From positions 270,579 to 334,578 of the forward strand of contig MNCI01023974.1 of NCBI GenBank assembly GCA_015680685.1: a stretch of DNA of 64,000 bases, written 5' to 3'. The DNA comes from Gnetum montanum. Its lineage: Eukaryota > Streptophyta > Gnetopsida > Gnetales > Gnetaceae. The notes under the pieces were generated by a model. That model saw nothing but the letters and a program-made list of their open reading frames with translations. It was not told where the DNA came from and searched no databases. The translations under genes were made by a program, and so were the position numbers. Positions 22,929-32,761 of this stretch are shown here, piece after piece. The stretch's first letter is position 1. The number at the start of each line of letters is the position of its first letter.

Positions 22929-22930
22929 TT

Positions 22931-23382
22931 ATAGAACTTGCAGTAAACATAAAACACTAGTGATTTACACTGTATTGATATTTTGGAGTTTTGATATTTG
23001 GAAAGAGTTGCCAAGCAAAATGGAAAATGCTCCCGTACCTAGAACGTGTGGAGCGCTGTCTTTTCTTTAAATTCATCCATTCACCCACTGGAATTGATTT
23101 TTAGGTTCGAAATGACATCTTATTTTACAAATCAAAGATAAATAGATAAATGACATCTTAATTTACAAAGATAAATAGGTAATGGCATCTTATTTGACTG
23201 CCCCGTACAAATCAAAGATAAATACATAAATGACATCTTAATTTACTGCTCCCTGGCATTGTTTTTACGCGTTGTAAATGGTATAAATGACATCTTGGAT
23301 TTGAACCTCTGTAATGACATCTTGGATTTAAGGACAAAACTTTTACCGCTAAGCTGTTATTATGGCATTTTTGCATATGCAG
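22931..23382. other. Sequence upstream of the first visible cysteine synthase exon
   Basis: Contains six copies of an AATGACATCTTA-type motif between 23111 and 23330 (for example 23111, 23149, 23181, 23229, 23286, 23312), partly with ATCAAAGATAAATA spacers. The acceptor GCATATGCAG of the first visible exon ends at 23382. No exon carrying the PLP-lysine motif was found here. Confidence 0.6.
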
Positions 23383-24059
23383 AGCATTCTTGTTGAGTCA
23401 ACCAGTGGCAACACAGGGATTGGTCTTGCCTTCGTTGGTGTTGCTAAGGGTTACAAAGTCAGTGTAGCCATGACGGACGCTGCGAGCATAGAGCGGCGGG
23501 TTGTACTACGTGCATTGGGAGCAGATGTTGTCCTCACTAAAGATTCAAAAGGAGTGGAAAGATCCATTACATGCTTAGACAGATTGCAAATCCTGCAAAT
23601 CCCAAGGTTGCATTAACCAGTTTAGCAGAACATTTGACATGTTTTTAGTTATAGGTTCGTGTACTAATTTTACATTTTCCATGAACTTGTTAATTTAGAT
23701 CCATTATGAAACTACTGGTGAAGATACTGAAGGAAAGGTTGACATACTAGTAGCTGGCATAGGAATAGGTGGAACTATAACTGGTTGTGGTCATTATCTA
23801 AGGAGCAAAAATCCAAACATCAAGGTATATACAAATATTGAGAAATTTTATATGCACATTAATTCGAAATCAGTTTCAATTTCAAATTTACTGATTTGGG
23901 TTTTAATAAATCATCCTCAACCTCCACAGCAAAGCCTTACCACCTTTTCTGAGTGCCTTTCATCATTCACATCTGCTAATATTGAAATAACCAAGTTCTT
24001 TTCTATCTTCCTCTGTTATTCTTTCAACTTTTACCATTTGAAATCTTTTGACAAGTGTT

Positions 24060-24800
24060 ACACATGGCCAATCCATCTGATATGAATTTCTCCGTTTTAT
24101 CACATATTGGTGCTACTCAGAAACCTTCTCTAGTATAAAAGCTGCTAATTACGGCTTGTCTTATAATGCTTGACATTCATCTCAACATTTTCGTATATGC
24201 TACTCTCAACATCTCTAGTTGTTTCTTACCGGCCAGCATTTTCTGCGATTAAATGTTTCGGTTTTATTGATTTTTCTTAAAGAACTTTCCTTCTCAATCT
24301 GACTGGAATTCTTTTGCACGTAGAACAGTATTCGCCTGTCCACGTATTGACTTTAATTTATCACATTTTTATTACTCACTCCATCTGTTTATAAGATTAC
24401 CGTTGGCTTGTTTAGATTCATCCTTAGATTTTTCACATCATTATGAATCCCTCCATCTGTTTATACAAATGATTTGAAGTAGAAAAATGTCCTGATACTA
24501 TATTTTATCTTTTTCTCCTTACAAGTTACACTTTCACTAGAATTGTGCGCCGTGTATTCAGTTTCCTTACTAGTCTTAACCCCCTCCATTTGAAAATCTT
24601 CCTACGACTCTGCATTTTGGATAGTGAATGCTTTCTCAGACTGCCATAATATAACCAACGAAAAGAAAATACACCAATGAATGCCATCTTGTATTATTTT
24701 TGTTAACTCATCCAAAAATATGGCAAACAAATACCGATTTAGAGCTGATTTTTTAATGTAAGCCTACTTCATTTCTTCACCATTTCCCCCAATGCATATA
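24060..24800 (-). mobile_element. RTE-type LINE fragment, antisense in a cysteine synthase intron
   Basis: On the minus strand, about 24780-24650 gives VGLH followed by KSALNRYLFAIFLDEL and IQDGIHWC, matching the RTE reverse transcriptase block that usually reads VGLHQGSALSPYLF...MDELT. Further along the minus strand are TSKETEY (near 24575) and an ENAG..VESSIYENVEMN remnant (near 24240-24170), in the order expected of that RT's downstream half. The FADD active site is mutated. Boundaries are approximate. Confidence 0.65.
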
Positions 24801-26778
24801 CCTGTTTTGTTTTGATTCTATAAGAATATCCTTTTTAGCCTCGTAATAAAGCTTGCCATTTGTGTTCATAAATATTTGCTTGTCCTCTGTGTTCATAAAT
24901 CATTTGCATTACCCTCTGAATTCTATGTTCCGTCTGTAGTAGTCTTTTTGTTAATATTTTAATTTGCAGAAGATGCTATGATTAAACTATTTTGCATACT
25001 TGATCTATTTTTTTTCTCACCTTTGTCCTTAATTTACTCAAAGAAAATCGCTTGTCTGTTTCCTTAATTGTGAATTTTATGTGGAATTACTTCCAATGTT
25101 ATGTGCTTGCCCATTAACTTGTCTGTTTATATAATTCAGATATATGGAGTTGAGCCAACAGAAAGCAATGTACTCTCTGGAGGAAAGCCAGGTGCATCTA
25201 GCTCTGTGATATATTATCTCTGATTCAGTTTTTATTAAAATTTATCCAACAGGTTATATTTATATTGTTTCTCAAGTAATTAAATGTATAGTGGAGTTAT
25301 TATTGGTTTGTATAGTCACATACTTGATGGCATAAAGCACCATGATGATGACACTGTTTCATCCTTGCTGCAAATGTTCAGGCCTTCATACAATCATAGG
25401 CATTGGCACAGGCCTTATTCCAGCTGTATTGGATATAGATATTCTAGATGAGGTTATACAGGTATTTGTCTTTGGAGTGTGTTTAGGGCATTATCACCAT
25501 TTTTAATTTACAAGATTCATGATCTGTCGTACAGCTTTTTTGCTTCTAGTTGTATAGATAACTAATGTTCTTCGATTCCTTTTGCTAATATCTTGAATAT
25601 ATGTTTTCGTGTATTTATTTATTGGATTTTTATGCAGTACTTCATCATCTCTGTACTAGAAAGCTTCTGCTTGTGTTCACTTATTTGCACTCCCCCAAGT
25701 TTTACTTTATGCAAAACATGTTAGTACATGATATTCAAGAAGATGGATGGTATACATTAACAGCTGGTTTCTTCCTAATCCGGATTGAATCCTTAAATAG
25801 GGACATTTTTTTTAACTCTTATAAACATGAAACATGCATCTATTTAAATAAGAGACGAGCACTCTGGAAGGTTTTACTACTCTGGGTAAGGGTGGGTTAA
25901 AAATCTTAACTCTTGGAGATTAAAAAATAAGACGCTTCTTTAGCAAATTGCTCCTAGACAGTCTTATACCTGCCCTGTACCATTTATTCGAGTGCCAGAG
26001 ATTACACCAACCAGCTAAGGACTAAAAAGTGACTGTTATTATCAATTCTTACTATAAAAATAGACGAGGTTTTCTGTTTTCTCCCAGCTATTTGAGTTAT
26101 CTTCAACTGAGTGTTTCGTAAAGTTTTAAGTTTTTTCTAAGTTTTCGTTCTTTAGAAGAACTCTAATATTCTTGGTACAAAGGAATGTCTATAAGTATTT
26201 CTTTCTTGAAATGTGAATGAGGGACTTTTTTGGCTTTCAACAGAGTTGTTTGCAATGAGGGACTTTTCTGGCTTTGAACTATCACTTCTATTTCATTCCA
26301 TGTATTATGTTTTACTTTTACTAATTTTTTAAGTCTTTGATTCTAAAGTATGTCTCTACCTTTCCATTTTGAAGCAATATTTGCTCCAGAGGTATCCAAC
26401 AACACAATGAAACTGAAACTGAATTTTTATTATGCCCATTGTAAACAACATACACTAAGGGATTTCATCCAATTTTCCCTAAGTTCATCCATAACAATCA
26501 TAATGATACTAAAGAAATTAATCATACCAAGAAACCAATCCATTTCTAACTTTGAAGGTAGAATTTATAATCTCTTAAGATTCAAATTCTAAACAACTTG
26601 AGTTCTGGTGTATATTTGACATTGTCTTTCTATCCTTTTACTGCTAATTACTTTACTTTATTTAAATTTTTTAATACTCCTTGGAAAGTTTGGTGACGTC
26701 TTTCATTCCAAAATTCAAAAAGAAAATATATTAGCCAGCTATTCTAAATTTTATTACTACAATGTCTTATAAATTTTG

Positions 26779-27087
26779 AAGGCAACAACTCAAAAATTAT
26801 ATAAAGAGGTAATTATTGAAATTATAGATAGCAATTCATAGAAAAAAATTCAATTTCAGAGAAAATTTGGAGTTAAGCAAGGTTGTCCACTATCTCCAAC
26901 TTTCTTTGGTATTTTTATTGATGAAGTGCAAGAATGGTTGTGTAATAGGCAAGATAGTTATGCTATTAAAATTGGATCCAAAATAATGAATCTTCTTTTA
27001 TATACATATGATGTTATCTTGATCTCCACTACTACAGAAGGTATACAAAATATGTTGCAAAATTTAAAAAATGATTGTTGCTAGGCT
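26779..27087 (+). mobile_element. LINE reverse transcriptase fragment in a cysteine synthase intron
   Basis: An open stretch reads KFGVKQGCPLSPTFFGIFID near 26865-26925 and continues to LLLYTYDVILIS near 26995-27030, equivalent to the GVRQGCPLSPTLF..LLYADD..LIS blocks of non-LTR RT. The YADD box is YTYD, so it is inactive. It stops at a TAG at 27082-27084. It lies on the gene's strand, between the two copies of the duplicated exon, and is not the same LINE type as the antisense fragment at 24060-24800. Confidence 0.8.
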
Positions 27088-27537
27088 AAAACTTAGGTCT
27101 TATGACTTGTGAAACAAGCACCTTTTGCTCCAAGTGGTGGGCCCTTGATGCCTTCTTTAATACTATTTAAGTAAATTTGCTTTTTCCATTCAGCAGGAGC
27201 CTAACATTTCTGTGGTACCTTGTACCTAATAGTTGATGGATCTGTTTAAAAGGGGAAAAAAATATGTTCCGTTTTTAGAGCCATACAATTCCCTGGTAGT
27301 ACCAACCAACTGAATAATCTACAGTACCAACTTGGAGAACATATTCACTATAGAATTAGCTGCAGGATGGCTACAAGCAAGAAACTAACAAATAGCCTTC
27401 ACCTCCGAAGGCAACAACCCTCTTTATAAGAGCAAAATGTCATACAGAGTTTTGTTTTAGAAATCTATATTGTTTACCTGAGATCAATTTTGTAATCCAA
27501 ATATACTTATGCTCTTCGTGTTTTCTGAACTGTTCAG

Positions 27538-27617
27538 GGCCTCATAAAATCCAAGGCATCGATGCAGGCTTTGTTCCAAGTATATTGGATGTAGACATAC
27601 TAGATGAGGTTATACAG
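27538..27617 (+). pseudogene. Duplicate copy of a cysteine synthase exon
   Basis: An 80-base exon equivalent to 25382-25461, with the same length and phase: CTGTTCAG acceptor, then (G)[20 protein letters not shown] and LDEVIQ. About 17 of 80 bases differ between the two. This copy matches the family better at the start ([13 protein letters not shown], against GLHTIIGIGTGLIP in the first copy), but the base pair after CAG is AT instead of GT, so its donor is lost. Two such exons cannot both be in one sensible message. Confidence 0.85.
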
Positions 27618-28450
27618 ATAGAAATAAACATTAAATCACATAATTTGTATTGTAATACGAAAAGGCATCACCAATATTACACTTATTTTCTTTTCCTTGT
27701 TGCATGTATTTTCATGAAACAGTGGCATCTTTTTCACCTAGATATAATTTATGCCGTTGTCGTGTTATACACCATGTTGCCCCTAATTATTCTTATGTTA
27801 AGAAAAAGAAGACCACTTAGTATCTAGAGTAATATCTAATTTCAATAGTAATTCAAACCAGCCAAAATTTTCCATTTTTTCTGACTGAATAGTTGATTGC
27901 AAACTGTTGATACATCACATATTACATGCCGACCATGACAAGCTGTCTTCTCTTTTTCCACCCATGCCCCGACCTTGGCAACCCGGTTGATTAAGCTTTA
28001 TCTAATGACCTACGTTTCATATTCCCTGTCTCTGATCCACTCCTGTGTGCTTATCGTGCACCCTGCCCCTTTTTTGGCATGTGTCTAGATTTCGAGTAAT
28101 GAAGCTGTTGAAATGGCGAAGAAAATGGCACTTCAAGGTGGTCTGCTGGTAAGTTTTATAGTTATATTACATAGCCTATGGATGCTTCTTTACCTTAATG
28201 CTGCATTTTCTTATATTGCTTCTTTATTTGTTGTTCAGGGAGGAATATCATCTGGAGCTGCCACTGCTGCTGCAATCCAAGTAGCTAGAAGGCCTGAAAA
28301 TTCTGGAAAATTAATTGCTGTAAGTTCTTTAAGACTACTTCAGGTTTTTGTCTTGTGTTTTGTTTTTGTTTTTCAGGCTTCTACTTTAATGCTGCTTTTT
28401 AACTGCATTGGATATCTAAATACAAGAATAGTTAGACACTTCAGAGGCGC

Positions 28451-28482
28451 GGGGCGCGCGGGAGCGGGGGTGGGTGGGGTGG
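28451..28482 (+). other. G-quadruplex-type G-rich stretch in an intron
   Basis: Four G tracts (28460-28462, 28466-28470, 28472-28474, 28476-28479) separated by loops of 1-3 bases lie 130 bases after the sixth visible exon, in otherwise AT-rich intron. It is preceded by a GCGCGGGGCGCGC stretch. Confidence 0.65.
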
Positions 28483-29935
28483 AATAATGATTTTAGTGAC
28501 GGTGACATGCAGAAAATTTCATTTTAGCAACTAGAATACGGTTGAAATCACACACTGGACCCTCTTCTAGGAGACCTAGGTTTGGTAAAATGAAGACAAA
28601 ATGTCATTGTAAGCTCAGTTGCAGCATTTCTTAAAATTATTGAAAGAATTACTAGGTACATAGGCTTCATCTTAATACTTAACGGAACATATCGATGTTC
28701 TCCTAAGGTAGGGCTGTCATTCACTGATATTTTGCAGCAGAATATGTAAATTACCATTTTGGAAGCAGAACAAGTTCCTAGCGGAAACTAAGCTGCAATG
28801 CTTTCTAGGAACTCTTTCAAAACAATGAAATATCAGCTATTTTGATTTTCCAGAACTTAAACTACAGTGTAAATCAGATTTTTCTTGTCTGTAGTGTTAG
28901 TTCCAAGAGCAAACTGTACTTTCATGGTTACACCAGTTTTAATGAATATGTTTTTAGCATTTTACTTTATGTTCTTCTAAGAATAGCCTACAATATTGCT
29001 GTCATTTTCCTCCAGTAGCAACCTCTTAATACGACCCCAAGTGCTACTGCTGAATATACCCTAATTTTTAGTGAATATCGCCAACTAAGATTGATTTGTC
29101 CTTTATCATTATTTTATATGCCCGTTTTGACCATAAAGCCATATGTTTAACTTCCTTTTTAAAAATTCATAAAGCTTGGAAGTGCAATTAAGTCCATGGA
29201 TATTTAATTTTTTTCCTATGGAATTTAAGGTCTTTGAAACTGGATGACATTGCTAAAAAATTGAAGTGATTACTTGTACATGGTATCATTACTACAGTGA
29301 CAATGATTGGTGCAATCCCAATACCAAATCTGTTGCAACCTAACCCATAACTTTGAATGTGTGAATATACATGATAAAAATTTAATCATTTCCTTGTATT
29401 CATACATAAAATTACAATACAGGTAAATAATTACAATACTTTCGGTAAGCCAGCGATAAGATTTCCTCTTTGCAATTTAAGCAGCCATTTTATTTGTTGG
29501 AACCACCTGCGTCAGTGTGAAAACTATAACTCGTAAGTCTTTTATCAGGCCATGCGGAGAGCCTAAGGATTTATTGGACACAACAGAAATCAGTTTCAGA
29601 CACTAATTTCCTGCCGTCCCTGGTTTCATGGAACACGCTGCTGTTTCTAATTCAAAGAAAGAAACTGTAAATGGAATTGCCACTTTAATTTTTTACAGAT
29701 TTTAATCATGTTTAAGGTTGTAAATTTCGAATCAAATACCAAACATAGTAATAAAGTAGCGAATATGTGTGTTTCTCTTGGTATAATTTTATCTTCACGC
29801 TAATGCATTGCATTTTGAATTTTGGCTGCATGGATGTTTCAGGTTGTATTGCCTAGTTTTGGGGAGCGATATTTGTCAACTGTTCTGTTCCAATCGATCA
29901 GGGAAGAATGTGAGAAGATGCGGCCTGAAACGTGA

Positions 29936-30339
29936 TGTCTTTTGTTGATGATTTGCTTGTACCTGGGGAGAGTCTACGTCACAATGGGCATATGCATCAA
30001 TGAAGCTAAGCGTCGCAGTGAAGAATTATTAAATCCGGTCAAATTTACCTCGAGGAGATTTGTTGCTCCTCCTTGTTAGTGTTCATGTAAATCATAATTT
30101 ACATGTTTTAATTGTCCCTATTAAAGTTTTCCTTTTAGGTTTTCACAGGGCATTGCCCGTTTTTCAATAGAGCTTTGGATTTTGTAATTAATTTCTTGTC
30201 ATTTAAACCGGTTATTGGTTTCTGGTGGAAACAATTCGGAATCTAAAATAAGTTGTCTGATCCAATTTATTTTCTTCTATGAGTAAGCCAATTATTAATG
30301 CTATCGTTTCAATCCTTTTCAATGATCCTAGACTTATAA
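29936..30339 (+). other. 3' flank of the cysteine synthase gene
   Basis: Follows the stop codon without other genes. A probable 3' UTR: ATTAAA near 30119 could be a weak poly(A) signal. No clear terminator beyond that. It ends where the Penelope-like fragment starts. Confidence 0.5.
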
Positions 30340-31631
30340 CCTTTAAGTTTAAAGACATGATTGAAATGTTTGGACTCTTTTGCCAATGTGGGTTATAAGT
30401 CTAAAGACATGATTGAAATGTTTGGGCTCTTCTGCCAATGTTTTAGTATTATACTTTGTTGGGGCCCTAAACATTAACGTTTTTAAAATACCTATATTTT
30501 GGCTAAAGGGATACTTAGATTTGGAATCCAAGTATCTATATGTATGGGTTTTCTTCCAGTTAAATTCTTATTTTAATTCATGACTTTGGTGATGAGGAAA
30601 TCTAGGAAAGGAAGAGATTGAGTGTGTTCGTTTTTAACAATAAATTGTATGTTACAATTAATGATATTTAGATATGTATGAAATTTCGCTGGTTCATCTT
30701 TACCAAATTGTCAAATGTATTCTATATCATACACATATCTAATCCAATGTTTCGGCTTTAATCTATATAAGTTTAAAGCTTTATTTTCAAAGTCTTCTAT
30801 GTATAAGTTGGCTACAATAGGATTAAGAGGTGCTCCCATTAAGACTCCTTGTACCTATCCATAATAAACATTATAATATTCAAAATAATTCTCTGGTTCA
30901 TCTTTACTGAATTGTCAAATGTATTCTATATCATACACATATCTAATCCAATGTTTCGGCTTTAATCTATATAAGTTTAAAGCTTTATTTTCAAAGTCTT
31001 CTATGTATAAGTTGGCTACAATAGGATTAAGAGGTGCTCCCATTAAGACTCCTTGTACCTATCCATAATAAACATTATAATATTCAAAATAAGTGGTTTC
31101 TAAGAATAGCTTAACAAGCTTTGTTGTATCATTATTAACTTTTTCATTGATAACTTTGAAAGCTCCTTCTAGTGGAAACATGGTGAAGAGAGAGACAACA
31201 TCAAAGCTTACAAGGATATCCTTGGGTTCTAATTTGACAAAAGAGATAAAATAAGCAATATGTCCAATAAGTGATGTATGAAGGTTTTCAGCTAGATCTT
31301 TTGCTAGAGTATATGTGGGCGAACCATGTGTATCCACTATAGGTCTAAGTGGAATTCCATTTTTATGAATATTAGGAACACCATAAATTTATGGAGGATT
31401 ACAATGTGCGGGAATGAGGGATTTTGTAGTTTTTTCATCTTAATTAGATTCCATGCTTTTCTACTTTTCTTATATGTTTTGAGGTTGAATTTTTATCTAC
31501 TTTCTTATAGTTATTATCTACTAGATATTGTGACATTTTCTCATTATATGTTTGACTATTATTATTACCTCTTTACCTTTATTTTCTTGCAAAATTTTAA
31601 GAAAGTTTTTATTTTTTCTAATATTATAAAG
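30340..31631 (-). mobile_element. Penelope-like retroelement: reverse transcriptase fragment
   Basis: Read on the minus strand from 31631, the fragment gives, in order, a stretch near 31400-31355 with IYGVPNIHKNGIPLRPIV, then GSPTYTLAKDLAENL (near 31325), LEPKDILVSFDVVSLFTMFP (near 31230; finger and palm), ETTYFEYYNVYYG (near 31100), VLMGAPLNPIVANLYIEDFE (near 31050), KPKHWIRYVYDIEYI (near 30945; RYVDD in the family), then after a repeat, SLPFLDFLIT (near 30590) and GRKPIHIDT (near 30560). These are the signature blocks of Penelope-type RT. The YVDD box is YVYD and stops occur, so it is dead. The GIY-YIG endonuclease is not found. The upstream end is cut by the LTR of element B at 31632. Confidence 0.88.
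30689..31092. repeat. 204-base tandem duplication inside the Penelope-like RT
   Basis: 30689-30892 and 30893-31092 are nearly identical, with two differences noted (ACCAAATT against ACTGAATT). The 204-base period equals 68 codons, so the RT palm block with RYVYD is repeated in frame. It is either a recent duplication or an assembly error. Confidence 0.9.
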
Positions 31632-32618
31632 TGATGAGACGCGATATCGCGTCTGACATGATATCGCATCCCCCGCGATTATCGCATACGCGATATCGCG
31701 TCGTCCCTTGCGATATCGTGTATGCGATATCGCGGTCCGTTGCCAAATCTATAAATAAGAGACGACACTCCCCTTATTTCCAACAATAGGCTAAAAGTAG
31801 GGAAACTCTGGCAGATTGATCACTCCAAAGATAGAATATTTTCCATGTGCCCGTAGTAGGAGTCCCCAAGTGAACGGATCTTTATTCGAGCAGCTTTGTA
31901 CCTGAACGCAAGTTGTGTACAGAAATAAAGATGAGCTTTGTGGATAAACCTTGCAATGCATGGAATAGGATTTTATTACCTGTTATTTATTACATGTCAT
32001 TTATTACCTGCAGTAGCATGGCATGAGTACGACTTGATTACGAGCATTGATGAATGTGTACGGCTAATCAAGGAATCAGCTGCTTATCGCGATTAGTCTC
32101 TCTCACCCTCAACTCCTAGAACGCAGGATGAGTACGACTTGATTACGAGCATCTACGATTATGTACGGCTAGTCAAGGAATCGGCTACTCATTACGTTTA
32201 GGCTAGTTAAGTGCCTCAGTACGACCACTTTGAGCACATGCGTTACGTGTGGTGATCCCAGTAATGACTAGTGTTTAGTAGCCATAGTTGCATAGTTCAG
32301 GGTGTGTATGGTAAGTGGGAACGGATGCTAATGCTAGTTAATTTAGACTTAGTCCTTAGTTAGAGTTAGCTAGTTTCTCAACCCTTCACCTTGATGTGAT
32401 AACATAGGAGAAAAACATTAAAAACTATAAAAATCATATACCTTGGACTTACTTAACCATACACCGTGACAACTACAAGTAAGTCTGGGAAGACAACGAA
32501 TAATTAACCCCAAGTATTCCATGGGGCGTGTAGGCATTTAGTCTGTGGAGTTCGACCGGATCGTGCGTGCTACGCTCGTCTCGTATGGTTGAGTGTAGGG
32601 GTACCTCGCCACTCATCA
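31632..32618 (+). repeat. 5' LTR of element B (type I)
   Basis: 987 bases from TGATGAGACGCG to CGCCACTCATCA. Features: six GATATC-type palindromes at 31641-31735, a TATA box near 31750-31757, an AATAAA at 31925-31930, and a 105-base tandem duplication (ATGAGTACGACTTGATTACG at 32023 and 32128) that is absent from LTRs A, D and F but partly present in the solo LTR at 19484. Confidence 0.93.
31641..31735 (+). promoter_or_regulatory. GATATC palindrome cluster upstream of the TATA box
   Basis: Palindromes of CGATATCG type are centred at about 31645, 31662, 31680 (interrupted GATTATC), 31694, 31714 and 31728, at 14-20 base spacing, ending about 20 bases before the TATA box. Equivalent clusters exist in LTRs A, D, F and the solo LTR. 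They may be a repeated protein-binding site or enhancer; function unproved. Confidence 0.6.
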
Positions 32619-32619
32619 T

Positions 32620-32637
32620 TGGCGCTGTTGCCAGGGA
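32620..32637 (+). other. Primer binding site, tRNA-Asp type (element B)
   Basis: TGGCGCTGTTGCCAGGGA starts two bases after the LTR. It differs from the tRNA-Asp complement TGGCGCCGTTGCCGGGGA at two CpG positions only (C to T, G to A). Best preserved primer site in the window. Confidence 0.88.
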
Positions 32638-32761
32638 CTAAGTGTTTGTACGTCAAATAGAACATAAAGGAAATCGCTCACATCGTTGTGAGCCTAAACG
32701 AACCTTCAGGTTAATTAATTAACAAGAATTTTATAACGGTGAAATTTGCACACTGATAAAA

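Larger units (their letters stand above)
20787..22930 (+). mobile_element. Gag-protease remnant of a second Ty3/gypsy lineage
   Basis: A gag followed by a protease domain, different in sequence from the Athila/Tat-like copies. A degenerate primer site for initiator tRNA-Met may lie at 21227-21238 (TATTATCAAAGC against TGGTATCAGAGC), which would place the end of a 5' LTR near 21226; LTR boundaries are not clear. RT and integrase are absent: similarity stops near 22930, a few hundred bases before the cysteine synthase exons. Lineage is probably chromovirus-like or a related plant gypsy, on the protease style. Confidence 0.7.
23383..29935 (+). pseudogene. OASTL: Cysteine synthase (O-acetylserine thiol-lyase), 3' half; probably a pseudogene
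   Basis: The family makes cysteine from O-acetylserine and sulfide using PLP. Exons seen: 23383-23606 (LVESTSGNTGIGLAFVG; EPTSGNT in the family), 23699-23824 ([16 protein letters not shown]), 25140-25191 (GVEPTESNVLSGGKPG), 25382-25461 ([16 protein letters not shown]), 28089-28148 ([15 protein letters not shown]), 28239-28319 ([20 protein letters not shown]), 29842-29935 ([14 protein letters not shown], stop at 29933). Introns have GT-AG ends and phases agree from the second exon on. Against function: the first exon lacks about 15 family codons and changes frame before a YMLRQIANPANPK remnant; GTGGT reads GIGGT; the second exon lacks about four residues after YETTG; the exon with the PLP lysine is not in the window. 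Missing 5' exons could lie beyond the retroelements to the left. Confidence 0.88.

Noticed and set aside
27610-27640. AT-AC (U12) intron starting after the second copy of the duplicated exon
   Set aside because: The sequence after CAG is ATAGAA, not the ATATCCTT of U12 donors.
28113-28487. A 124-residue open frame as a separate gene
   Set aside because: It runs through two cysteine synthase exons and their introns; only the exon parts match the family.
23383-29935. Processed (retroposed) cysteine synthase pseudogene
   Set aside because: GT-AG introns are present between all visible exons.
31641-31735. GATATC repeats as a cloning or restriction-site artefact
   Set aside because: The motif is found at the equivalent place in six LTR copies on both strands, with normal decay.
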